DNA of 9,465 nucleotides from Candidatus Delongbacteria bacterium (GTDB lineage Bacteria > JAGOEH01). The notes under the pieces were generated by a model, which did no database searches, had not been told where the DNA came from, and saw nothing but the letters and a program-made list of their open reading frames with translations. How positions within the stretch are numbered: the first letter of the stretch is position 1; every line of letters begins with the position of its first letter. Below are positions 1 to 6,183 of the stretch, in pieces. A program made the translations under genes and the position numbers. The DNA lies in NCBI GenBank assembly GCA_017997825.1, contig JAGOEH010000113.1:1-9465 (forward strand), given 5' to 3'.

Positions 1-1
1 C

Positions 2-407
2 TGTCGGTGAATTCTCCGGTCCCCACCCGGATCATCCGGCCTGGGCCAAGGCGGGTATGAATATGCGCCAGTTCACGGAAGAGATCGTCCGTATTGACAT
101 AGATGATGGTATGCGGATTGTTCAGGTAAAATCGCAGAAAACAATACTGACAGTGGAAGGGACAATTGAAGGAGGATTCCAGAATGAAATATCCGCAGCA
201 TAAATAATGCTGAGTTCCCGGACATTTATGAAAGAAACGGGTTTGCTTGACATCCAGAATAATCTGATCGGGCGCGTAGGGAAGCCTTTTCAGATCAAGA
301 CCGGATATTACCTTCACCTGATCCGGATTAAGCCGATCCAGAATCTGATGAGTCAAGGGATAGGATCGCGCCCTTTCGGTCAGGATGACATGTCGACAGC
401 CTGACAT
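2..407 (-). CDS. Spore photoproduct lyase-family radical SAM protein (N-terminal part; runs off the window)
   Basis: This open frame covers 135 codons and continues beyond the left edge, so the C-terminal part is missing. Residues 82-89 read CPFHCQYC, the CxxxCxxC motif that holds the [4Fe-4S] cluster of radical SAM enzymes (C82, C86, C89). The surroundings (HYLCCGYFILESSFN before it, LRFYLNNPHTIIYVNTDDLF after it, then IRVGTGEFTD) match the pattern of the spore photoproduct lyase family: an aromatic patch just before the cluster, a YVN-D-LF element after it, and a TGE/TGD loop. True SPL reverses a UV-induced thymine dimer in spore DNA. Many non-sporulating bacteria carry related proteins of unproven substrate, and this looks like one of those. 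The start is ATG at 407; GTG at 410 is in frame directly before it. No clear Shine-Dalgarno sequence is visible. The start lies one to four bases after the stop of the regulator gene, which suggests translational coupling in one operon. The family call is fairly sure; the DNA-repair role is inference. Confidence 0.82.
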   Translation of the reverse strand, partial: MSGCRHVILTERARSYPLTHQILDRLNPDQVKVISGLDLKRLPYAPDQIILDVKQTRFFHKCPGTQHYLCCGYFILESSFNCPFHCQYCFLRFYLNNPHTIIYVNTDDLFRELAHIHTRLGPGRMIRVGTGEFTD

Positions 408-411
408 CACC

Positions 412-1140
412 TTAGGCCGGCGGGGTGAAATTCAGTTTGGGCTGATTCTTGAGATGATTGAAAATACGAATGCTCTTCAGAATAATTCCAATGATGCGGA
501 CTTTATGCTCCGGCATAATCTGGGGCCTGAAATCAGGATTGTCCGGCAACAATAGAATAAAATCACCCTCTTTATGATAATACCGCATTATCGTGTAATA
601 ATCATTATAATCCTGAACCTCCGCCAGCACGATCTCTCCGTTCAAATCCTGTCCCTTATAAGTTCCAACCAGACAAATGTCTCCCTTTTTTATTCCGGCT
701 TTCAATAGGCCGTCATCCGGCGCCGTGGTAAAAAAATCCAGATCGGGATGATAAAAGTTCAGGGAGTTTTCAAATAACTGAATGACTTCAAACTGCATGG
801 AGGGAAGGGGCTTAACAAATCCCTTCGGCAGTTTGGGAATGAATGGGATCGACTTGATATTTAAATGGGAGACCGCATAATCCAATCCATTGATAAAATT
901 GGAGTAATCCTCCTTGACGAAGTCAGGTAAACGCTCCAACGTCACCATTAGCAGGATTTCCTTATAGTCCGAATTAAAGTATTCCACGATCTTTTTCAGT
1001 AATTCATCCCCGACCGGAGTCGGATAAGTTGACTCCAGCAAAGAAATATAGGCCTGCTTTTTACCCAGGATCTTGGCCAGATCTGACTGTAACAGTTTAC
1101 GATTCAAACGGTTTTGCTTCAACCAGTCACAAAATCGCAT
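412..1140 (-). CDS. Xre-type HTH regulator with degenerate LexA/S24-like C-terminal domain
   Basis: A protein of 242 residues. Residues about 14-43 (KLLQSDLAKILGKKQAYISLLES) form an Xre/Cro-type helix-turn-helix. Residues about 136-226 follow the fold signature of LexA/CI-type S24 peptidase domains: LLKAGIKKGD, then NGEIVLAEV, YTIMRYYHKEGD, LLLPDNPDFRPQI and RIIGIILKSIR. Aligned by eye to LexA, the catalytic Ser position is Gly144 (PDDGLLKAGI) and the catalytic Lys position is Met185 (YTIMRYY). No Ala-Gly or Cys-Gly cleavage site is seen in the linker. Self-cleavage is therefore unlikely; the domain may serve for dimerisation or for sensing a ligand. The start at 1140 has a good ribosome site (AGGGAG, five bases upstream). 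The gene has its own promoter and is followed almost directly by the radical SAM gene, which it may control together with itself. The DNA-binding call is firm; the targets are unknown. Confidence 0.85.
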   Translation of the reverse strand: MRFCDWLKQNRLNRKLLQSDLAKILGKKQAYISLLESTYPTPVGDELLKKIVEYFNSDYKEILLMVTLERLPDFVKEDYSNFINGLDYAVSHLNIKSIPFIPKLPKGFVKPLPSMQFEVIQLFENSLNFYHPDLDFFTTAPDDGLLKAGIKKGDICLVGTYKGQDLNGEIVLAEVQDYNDYYTIMRYYHKEGDFILLLPDNPDFRPQIMPEHKVRIIGIILKSIRIFNHLKNQPKLNFTPPA

Positions 1141-1226
1141 AATTACTCCCTGTTTGGTTATCTCATTACGTTTGGAAATCCAATGAACCTATATGATTGA
1201 TCTCCCTTTGGTTTTTACAATATATA

Positions 1227-1254
1227 AATATATATTAGTTCTTGAAATTGTCAA
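1227..1254 (-). promoter_or_regulatory. Sigma70-type promoter of the regulator/radical SAM operon, with dyad at -35
   Basis: On the minus strand TTGACA (1254-1249) is followed after 16 bases by TATATT (1232-1227), close to the housekeeping consensus. The predicted transcript leader before the regulator start at 1140 is about 80 bases. The -35 box lies in a short inverted repeat, CTTGA-N5-TCAAG (1241-1255), a plausible operator, perhaps for the regulator itself. The promoter match is seen directly; use as an operator is inference. Confidence 0.7.
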
Positions 1255-1406
1255 GTAGTTTTTAATTCCGGCCTACATTTTTTTAAAGCGATGGTGATTT
1301 AGGGAAAATTCCTGATTGACGGATTCCCCCCAATCCTGTGTCGACAGAAGGGTGGGGGGGGTGATGATGAGAGTGCGGGGTATGGATTATGGGCTTGGCT
1401 TTACCC

Positions 1407-1437
1407 AAAAAAAAAGCCTCCCTGAGGGGGAGGCTTT
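1407..1437 (-). terminator. Rho-independent terminator of tRNA-Asn
   Basis: Read on the minus strand, a 10-bp stem (AAAGCCTCCC pairing with GGGAGGCTTT; arms at 1437-1428 and 1422-1413) with a 5-base loop runs directly into a tract of nine T. It begins only three bases after the tRNA 3' end, as expected for a single-gene tRNA transcript. It would end transcription of the tRNA before it reaches the regulator promoter. Confidence 0.9.
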
Positions 1438-1440
1438 AGA

Positions 1441-1513
1441 CTCCGGTGGACGGACTCGAACCGCCGACCCGATGGTTAACAGCCATCTGCTCTACCGGCT
1501 GAGCTACACCGGA
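1441..1513 (-). tRNA. tRNA-Asn (anticodon GTT)
   Basis: The 73-base minus-strand sequence folds as a complete cloverleaf. The acceptor stem is TCCGGTG/CACCGGA, fully paired. The D stem is GCTC/GAGC. The anticodon stem is GATGG/CCATC with loop CTGTTAA, giving anticodon GTT for AAC/AAU codons. The T stem is GGCGG/CCGTC with loop TTCGAGT. The discriminator base is G, as usual for asparagine tRNAs. CCA is not encoded (TCT follows), so the 3' end must be added by a nucleotidyltransferase. Nothing in the cloverleaf looks decayed. Confidence 0.97.
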
Positions 1514-1529
1514 ACATTTTTGCGATCTT

Positions 1530-1558
1530 AATATATAGTTTTTCAGCCGGCTTGTCAA
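1530..1558 (-). promoter_or_regulatory. Promoter of tRNA-Asn
   Basis: On the minus strand a perfect TTGACA (1558-1553) and TATATT (1535-1530) are 17 bases apart, the optimal spacing. The expected transcript start lies roughly ten bases before the mature tRNA 5' end at 1513. This fits a strongly expressed stable-RNA gene. Confidence 0.85.
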
Positions 1559-1892
1559 GTGGAATTTATCACACCGGTGAAAAAAACACCTCATATAGCG
1601 GATAGTTTATGTCGTGAATGATCTATATAACTACTAATATTAGAATAAGTTATCAATGCTCGCAATCTAAAAAATCAAAAAAAGTAGTTTTTTTGCAATT
1701 CGCAACCCAATGACAAACAATGCGATAGGGAATATGAGATAAGTGATATAAACTGATTAATTATGTTCATAACAAATTGAAAGATAATAACAAAAAAAAT
1801 AAAGAATAAGAATAGAAATATAATATACTGAAATAAAAAGAGATACGAAAACTGTCTTTTAGGGATGGATTCTTTTTTTCTAAAAATACTGC
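1559..1892. other. AT-rich non-coding region upstream of the mraZ promoter
   Basis: This stretch lies between the tRNA promoter and the mraZ promoter and is far more AT-rich than the flanking genes. It holds a GGTG-A7-CACC hairpin (1575-1589), the perfect 10-base palindrome CTAATATTAG (1634-1643) and an A7-GTAG-T7 dyad (1677-1694). Frames across it translate into runs of Phe, Ile and Asn typical of AT-rich non-coding DNA, and none has a convincing ribosome site. I see no RNA family. Curved DNA or an upstream activating element for the dcw promoter is possible. Confidence 0.5.
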
Positions 1893-1920
1893 TTGACATT
1901 TAACAAAAGATTGATAAATT
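1893..1920 (+). promoter_or_regulatory. Promoter of mraZ and the dcw operon
   Basis: TTGACA (1893-1898) is followed after 16 bases by TAAATT (1915-1920), a good sigma70-type match preceded by AT-rich DNA. The expected start of transcription falls at about 1926-1928, so the TGGT repeat array begins right at the start site. No other promoter of similar quality was noticed between here and ftsA. Confidence 0.75.
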
Positions 1921-1928
1921 ATTTTTTA

Positions 1929-1963
1929 TGGTGAAAAGTGGTGAAAAGTGGTGAAAAATGGTT
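1929..1963 (+). promoter_or_regulatory. MraZ operator: four TGGT boxes in 10-bp phase
   Basis: TGGTGAAAAG, TGGTGAAAAG, TGGTGAAAAA and TGGTT stand end to end, so TGGT recurs at 1929, 1939, 1949 and 1959. Known MraZ proteins bind short G-rich direct repeats one helical turn apart upstream of their own gene (TGGG-N5 repeats in E. coli; AAAGTG-type repeats in Mycoplasma). The array lies just downstream of the -10 box, where a bound MraZ oligomer would block transcription. The repeat is seen directly; MraZ binding is a strong inference from position and spacing. Confidence 0.88.
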
Positions 1964-2016
1964 GGCAATGCTCGTGGCTGGTTGAATAACCCCTTGATTT
2001 TCCATTAGAAGGTCGC

Positions 2017-2466
2017 ATGTTTGAATTTAACGGAACATACTACAATTCCATTGATCCCAAAGGCCGGATCGCGATTCCCGTTAAACTTCGGAAATCGATC
2101 AACGATAACACCGTGGTGATTACCCGGGGATTGGATAAATGCCTGTATCTCTATCCGAATCCTTCCTGGCAGGAACAACTGGGAAATCTATCCAAACTGC
2201 CTCAGTCCAATCCCAAGGTTCGCCAGCTCCGCATATTCATGGTCGGAAATGCGGATACCGTTGACCTCGATAAGCAAGGCCGTATTCTGATCAATACCTC
2301 GTTTCTGGAATTCCTGAATCTGAATGATCATGAAAAGAACCGGGTGACCTTTGTGGGTGATATCAACAAGATCCTGATATGGAATCCGTCCGAGTATGAA
2401 CAGTATATGGCGGCCGCCAATCAATCGATGGAAAACCTGTCCCAGGAATTTGATTTTGAATTTTAA
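2017..2466 (+). CDS. mraZ: MraZ transcriptional regulator of the dcw cluster
   Basis: A 149-residue protein with the tandem AbrB-like (SpoVT/MraZ) architecture. The first half has GTYYNSIDPKGRIAIPVKLR with the DxxGR signature at residues 13-17. The second half has DTVDLDKQGRILI with the same signature at 85-89, followed by VTFVGDINKILIWNPSEYEQYM, typical of the family. MraZ forms a ring-shaped oligomer whose DxxGR loops contact DNA and it regulates its own operon. The length is normal. The start at 2017 has a ribosome site AGAAGG (2007-2012), four bases before ATG. It is the first gene of the cluster, about 90 bases after the predicted transcript start and just after the TGGT array that it should bind. 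Autorepression is the likely mode, although activation is known in mollicutes. Confidence 0.97.
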   Translation: MFEFNGTYYNSIDPKGRIAIPVKLRKSINDNTVVITRGLDKCLYLYPNPSWQEQLGNLSKLPQSNPKVRQLRIFMVGNADTVDLDKQGRILINTSFLEFLNLNDHEKNRVTFVGDINKILIWNPSEYEQYMAAANQSMENLSQEFDFEF

Positions 2467-2480
2467 CCCGGACTGGAATC

Positions 2481-2798
2481 ATGCAGACAAGACTGATATC
2501 TGAAATTCTGGTGTTTTATTTTCCGGATCAGCCAACCTTGGCCCAGGTCAGACAGCTTTCGAACAAGCTCTCGAAAACCAGGGCCGTCCATGTCGTCTTC
2601 AGTTTCCGAGATGTGCGGCACATCCATTATCAGGTCGCCAAAGCCATTATTGGATCGAGTCAGGAAATCAGCCGGCATGGCATCAAAGTGAACTGGTTCA
2701 ATCTCTCATCTCATGTGCGGCAGATTTTCATGTTTGCCAAAGAGCTGAATGATCGCCCTGAACTTTTCACGGGAAAGCATAATGCATTCTTATCATAA
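2481..2798 (+). CDS. Small STAS-like protein of unknown function within the dcw cluster
   Basis: A 105-residue soluble protein with no signal peptide or membrane segment. From residue 37 on it can be laid on anti-sigma-factor antagonists such as SpoIIAA without gaps: VVFSFRDVRHIHYQVAKAI for the central strand and helix, then EISRHGIKVNWFNLSSHVRQIFMFAKEL for the next helix, strand and helix. This is the STAS layout. The DSSG motif, whose serine is phosphorylated in the SpoIIAA group, is replaced by HYQV (about residues 49-52), so control by serine phosphorylation is unlikely. The gene starts 14 bases after mraZ with only a weak ribosome site, and its last 17 bases overlap the rsmH start. Translation is therefore probably coupled on both sides. 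A structural or partner-binding role in division or regulation is conceivable but unproven. The STAS call rests on a by-eye alignment. Confidence 0.68.
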   Translation: MQTRLISEILVFYFPDQPTLAQVRQLSNKLSKTRAVHVVFSFRDVRHIHYQVAKAIIGSSQEISRHGIKVNWFNLSSHVRQIFMFAKELNDRPELFTGKHNAFLS

Positions 2799-3711
2799 AC
2801 CGGTCATGCTTGAAAAAGCCATGGACCTGCTGAACGTCGATCCGCATGGAATCTATGTGGATGGGACCTTGGGGGGAGGCGGTCACAGCCTGGCCATCGC
2901 CAATCTGCTGGCTCCCGACGGATGCCTGATCGCACTGGACCAGGACGAGGAAGCCCTGTTGTTCAGCCGGAATCGGTTGCCCAGAGATCGAAATGTGGTG
3001 GCTTTCCGCGATAATTTCGAGTTCTTTGACCGCCGCCTTCAGGAACTGCAGATTGAGATGATCGACGGTATGCTGTTGGACCTTGGAGTCTCGTCCCACC
3101 AGATTGATATTCCCAACCGTGGATTTTCCTATCAGGATGACGCCAGTCCGCTTATTATGAATATGGGAATGGCGGATTCCAATGCCCGCGACATTCTGAA
3201 CCGCTATGAAAAGAGCGAGCTGGTCCGGGTGTTTCGCAATTATGGCGAACTGCGGTTTCCCCAGCGTTTGGCTCAGGCCGTGATCGATTACCGCCGCCTT
3301 CAGCCCCTGATGACGGCCGGCGATCTGAAGAATGCCTTGATGAGGTATATTCCGCCCCAGGAACGGATTAAGGAATTTTCAAAACTATTCCAGGCCATCC
3401 GGATTGAAGTTAATCAGGAGCTCCGGCATTTGGAACAGGTTCTGCCCAAAATTGCGACTCACCTCAAACCCGGCGGGCGAATGGTCATCATCAGCTACCA
3501 TTCTCTGGAAGACCGCGTGGTCAAGGAATTTTTCCGCCTCGAAAGCCGGGATTGCATCTGCCCTGAAACCTGGCCGACCTGTCAATGCCATCATCATGCC
3601 AGTCTCCGGGTACTGACCCGAAAACCGCTCGAACCGGCCCCGGACGAAATCATGATAAATCCTCGCTCCCGCAGCGCACGAATGCGGGCAGCGGAACGAA
3701 TCGGAGGTTGA
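2782..3711 (+). CDS. rsmH: 16S rRNA (cytosine(1402)-N(4))-methyltransferase RsmH
   Basis: The enzyme uses S-adenosylmethionine to methylate N4 of C1402 in the ribosomal decoding centre, in the cytoplasm. From ATG 2782 it has 309 residues, the usual family length. Motifs in order: HKPVMLEKAMDLL near the N terminus, the SAM-binding loop YVDGTLGGGGHS, ALDQDEEAL, GMLLDLGVSSHQID with PNRGFSY, LFQAIRIEVNQEL, GGRMVIISYHSLEDRVVK, and the basic C-terminal RSRSARMRAAER. A Cys/His-rich stretch (CICPETWPTCQCHHH) near the C terminus is common in this family. An upstream in-frame ATG at 2749 would add 11 residues unlike family N termini. ATG 2782 has GGGA seven bases upstream and starts directly with the conserved block, so I prefer it. 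The gene overlaps the STAS-like gene by 17 bases; ftsL follows one base later. Confidence 0.97.
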   Translation: MHSYHKPVMLEKAMDLLNVDPHGIYVDGTLGGGGHSLAIANLLAPDGCLIALDQDEEALLFSRNRLPRDRNVVAFRDNFEFFDRRLQELQIEMIDGMLLDLGVSSHQIDIPNRGFSYQDDASPLIMNMGMADSNARDILNRYEKSELVRVFRNYGELRFPQRLAQAVIDYRRLQPLMTAGDLKNALMRYIPPQERIKEFSKLFQAIRIEVNQELRHLEQVLPKIATHLKPGGRMVIISYHSLEDRVVKEFFRLESRDCICPETWPTCQCHHHASLRVLTRKPLEPAPDEIMINPRSRSARMRAAERIGG

Positions 3712-3712
3712 A

Positions 3713-4090
3713 ATGTCCTATCATTACCGTTATCAGCCCACCAACCGTAAAAAATTAGACTATACCAAAAAACTGATTGAACCGGTGATCTTTCCCTATA
3801 AGCGAATCATGCAAATGCTGGTGATCATCCTGATTATGCTGATTTTCCAAATCTATAATCATCTCAAAATCTATCAGGACGCCCTGCAGGTCTCCCGGCT
3901 TCACCACCAATTGTATCTGCTGGAAAAGGAAAACAACAATCTGTATGTCAATATCCAGCATCTTTCCTCGCTCCAACGAATCTCTTCCATCGCCCGTCGG
4001 GATCTCAAAATGGTTTTTCCTTCCATGGAGCAAATCATGATCTATACCCATGATAAAACGATCAGTAACCGGTATTTTGCTCGATTGTAA
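3713..4090 (+). CDS. ftsL: FtsL-like division protein
   Basis: A 125-residue bitopic protein with a basic cytoplasmic N terminus (residues 1-32), one membrane helix (about 33-48, MQMLVIILIMLIFQIY), and a leucine-rich coiled coil (about 55-92, with LHHQLYLLEKENNNLY). It ends in the FtsL-type motif ISSIARRDLKMVFPSMEQI, comparable with the usual 'IA...LGM..P...Q' tail. FtsL sequences diverge strongly, so topology, this motif and the position between rsmH and ftsI carry the call. FtsL joins FtsB and FtsQ in the periplasm and helps activate FtsW-FtsI. Ribosome site GGAGG (3703-3707) lies five bases before ATG, inside the end of rsmH, and only one base separates the two genes. No ftsB is seen in the window. 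Confidence 0.85.
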   Translation: MSYHYRYQPTNRKKLDYTKKLIEPVIFPYKRIMQMLVIILIMLIFQIYNHLKIYQDALQVSRLHHQLYLLEKENNNLYVNIQHLSSLQRISSIARRDLKMVFPSMEQIMIYTHDKTISNRYFARL

Positions 4091-4113
4091 CGAATTAACC
4101 TTACAGGATACTC

Positions 4114-6165
4114 ATGCTGATTGATCAGATCAAAACCTCTTCTCCTGTTTCCCGTTTAACCCCGGCTCACGTCCGGAACCAGAAAATTCTACTGCTACTC
4201 TTCTGTCTTCTCTGGTCCGTGATTATCGGCCGTTTGATTTATCTCCAAGTGATTAAAAACGGTTATTATGAAAAAAAAGCCGATTGTCAGGCCCTGGTGC
4301 GCAAAGAGATTCTTCCCCAGCGCGGAACCATCTATGACCGCCATGGGGTCGCTCTGGCGGTCGATCTCAAGTGTTTTACCTTCTACGGAGTTCCTTACAA
4401 AATTACCGATATCGATCGAGTCGCCGAGGTTTTTTCACGCTATACCGGAAAACCCCTTCTCAGCATTAAAAATCAGATCCGCAAAAACCGGAATTTCGTC
4501 TATCTGGCTCGCCGGGTCGGTGAGCAGGATGCCAAGCGAATCGAAGACCTCCATCTGGATGGGGTTTACAGCAATCCTGAGGATATACGATACTATCCCA
4601 TGAATGGAATGGCCTCTCAGGTCATCGGCTATACCAACATTGATAATCAGGGCATTGAAGGAATTGAGTACAAATTCGACTCGCTGCTGGCCGGAGAAAA
4701 AGGCTATATATGGGCAGTCCGCGATGCCAAAGGCAACCTGTATGAACTTCCCAATCGTATCATCAAAGCCCCGGTCAATGGTCAGGATATATACACCACC
4801 CTGGATCTGCAAATCCAACAGATTCTTGAAGATGAACTGATCGAATCGGTCAGGATCAATAAAGCCGAACTGGCCATCGGCATCATTATGGATGTTAAAA
4901 CCAATGAGGTCCTGGCTATGGCCAACGTCCCCCTGTTTGATCCCAACCGGTTTCCTCGGGAGGTCGTCAATGAAAATAGCCGTAATCGTGCTATCACAGA
5001 TATGTATGAACCCGGAAGCACCTTCAAAATGATTCCCGCCTCCGCCGTTTTAGAGGAAAATCTGGTTACTCAGGATGAACTGATTTTCGCTAATGAGGGC
5101 GAGATTCGGATCGCCGGCGAGGTTATTCATGATCCGAGTCCCTATGGGTGGATGACGTTCAAACAGATCATCCAGCATAGTTCCAACATCGGTATCATCA
5201 AGTTGGCCCAGCGGCTGACTCCGAACAAATTTTTCGAGTATATCAAGTTGTTTGGATTCGATATGCAGACCGGGATTTTACTCCCGGGAGAAGCCGCCGG
5301 AATCGTTCGTTCCCCCGATCAATGGTCGGCTCGATCGCTGGCGACCCTCTCCTTCGGACAGGAAATTGCCGTTACCCCGATTCAACTGATCAATGCTTAC
5401 AATGCCATCGCTAATCACGGAATATTGTATGAGCCACGGATACTTCGACGAATCCATAATCCCAACACCGGATTCAATCGCGAATTTACCAAAACCAAAC
5501 TGCGGCAGATCATTTCGGAACGCAATGCGATTCTGGCTATCGAGGCCCTGGTGGCAACCGTGGAGGAAGGAACCGGTACCCGGGCCCGGCTCCCCTTTAT
5601 TCCGGTGGCCGGTAAAACCGGCACGGCTCAGTATGTCAATCCCAAAACCTTCAGTTATTCACCGGGACAAACCGTTCCCAACTTTATCGGATTTCTGCCG
5701 GCGGATGATCCTCAATACAGTTGTCTGATCATCATTAAAAATCCCAAGAGCGGAAGTACCTCCGGCGGATTGACGGCCGGTCCCGTTTTCAAACAGGTCT
5801 TTGAACGTATCTATTCACTGCCGGACAACCAACTGCAGCGCTATATCGTCCAGAAAAAACTCTGCTTGCCGATTCACGAAAATGAAAACCAGGATACGGC
5901 TTCCTTCTATATCGCCGCCTATCAACAGGGAACTCAGGTGACTCTGCCGGATTTCAAGAAACGATCCCTGTCGGAAGCCGTTATCCTGGCCGGCAAGCTC
6001 GGCCTACGATGCGTGGTCTATGGAAAAGGATTGGTCTATGATCAGAATCCTAAACCAGCCAGTTTGGTTAAACCCGGGAAAAGCATCCTGCTGTATGCCC
6101 GCGATGTCAACTACAAGCATTATAATCACCGTCGACAAAGCCCCATCTATACCTGTGAACCTTAA
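4114..6165 (+). CDS. ftsI: FtsI/PBP-type septal transpeptidase with C-terminal PASTA domain
   Basis: A class B penicillin-binding protein of 683 residues that cross-links septal peptidoglycan in the periplasm. It has a short cytoplasmic N terminus and a membrane helix at about 25-46 (ILLLLFCLLWSVIIGRLIYLQV). The dimerisation domain starts with LPQRGTIYDRHGVALAVD (68-84). The transpeptidase domain carries all three active-site motifs: S302-T-F-K305 (in YEPGSTFK), S356-S-N358 and K501-T-G-T504. Residues about 607-663 (VTLPDFKKRSLSEAVILAGKLGL to VKPGKSILLY) form one PASTA domain, followed by a short basic tail. E. coli FtsI lacks PASTA; such tails occur in SpoVD/Pbp2x-type and FCB-group homologues. 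The start ATG has AGGA five bases upstream. The gene follows ftsL after 23 bases and precedes murF by 18. Its polymerase partner is FtsW, encoded two genes downstream. Confidence 0.95.
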   Translation: MLIDQIKTSSPVSRLTPAHVRNQKILLLLFCLLWSVIIGRLIYLQVIKNGYYEKKADCQALVRKEILPQRGTIYDRHGVALAVDLKCFTFYGVPYKITDIDRVAEVFSRYTGKPLLSIKNQIRKNRNFVYLARRVGEQDAKRIEDLHLDGVYSNPEDIRYYPMNGMASQVIGYTNIDNQGIEGIEYKFDSLLAGEKGYIWAVRDAKGNLYELPNRIIKAPVNGQDIYTTLDLQIQQILEDELIESVRINKAELAIGIIMDVKTNEVLAMANVPLFDPNRFPREVVNENSRNRAITDMYEPGSTFKMIPASAVLEENLVTQDELIFANEGEIRIAGEVIHDPSPYGWMTFKQIIQHSSNIGIIKLAQRLTPNKFFEYIKLFGFDMQTGILLPGEAAGIVRSPDQWSARSLATLSFGQEIAVTPIQLINAYNAIANHGILYEPRILRRIHNPNTGFNREFTKTKLRQIISERNAILAIEALVATVEEGTGTRARLPFIPVAGKTGTAQYVNPKTFSYSPGQTVPNFIGFLPADDPQYSCLIIIKNPKSGSTSGGLTAGPVFKQVFERIYSLPDNQLQRYIVQKKLCLPIHENENQDTASFYIAAYQQGTQVTLPDFKKRSLSEAVILAGKLGLRCVVYGKGLVYDQNPKPASLVKPGKSILLYARDVNYKHYNHRRQSPIYTCEP

Positions 6166-6183
6166 AAAAGGACCGTCTGCCCT

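Larger units (their letters stand above)
1141..1440. other. Non-coding interval between the regulator and the tRNA gene
   Basis: No convincing gene is present. Next to the regulator start lies its leader and promoter, with a second small dyad (TTGGA-TT-TCCAA, minus strand, 1183-1172). The part 1256-1400 has no family I recognise. It contains GGATT-C6-AATCC (1321-1336), the 8-base palindrome TGTCGACA (1339-1346) and a G-rich run (1350-1361). The interval ends in the tRNA terminator. Confidence 0.6.

Noticed and set aside
207-404. 65-residue plus-strand frame
   Set aside because: It is antisense to the radical SAM gene, whose CxxxCxxC motif and family pattern prove the minus-strand frame.
1441-1513. 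tRNA gene as an integration site, next to an Xre regulator
   Set aside because: No integrase, no repeat of the tRNA 3' end and no phage gene are visible in the window.
1316-1531. 71-residue plus-strand frame
   Set aside because: It runs across the antisense strand of tRNA-Asn and its terminator and cannot be a protein gene.
1675-1899. 74-residue minus-strand frame rich in Phe, Ile and Leu, resembling a membrane peptide
   Set aside because: It lies in AT-rich DNA where such codons arise by chance, its start is on the mraZ -35 box, and no convincing ribosome site is seen.
1929-1963. Short tandem repeats as a CRISPR or microsatellite
   Set aside because: Ten-base units with no spacers, placed at the mraZ transcript start, are explained by an MraZ operator.
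2749-2781. Upstream ATG for rsmH giving 11 more residues
   Set aside because: The extra residues do not fit RsmH N termini and lie within the STAS-like gene; ATG 2782 has a suitable ribosome site and starts at the conserved block.
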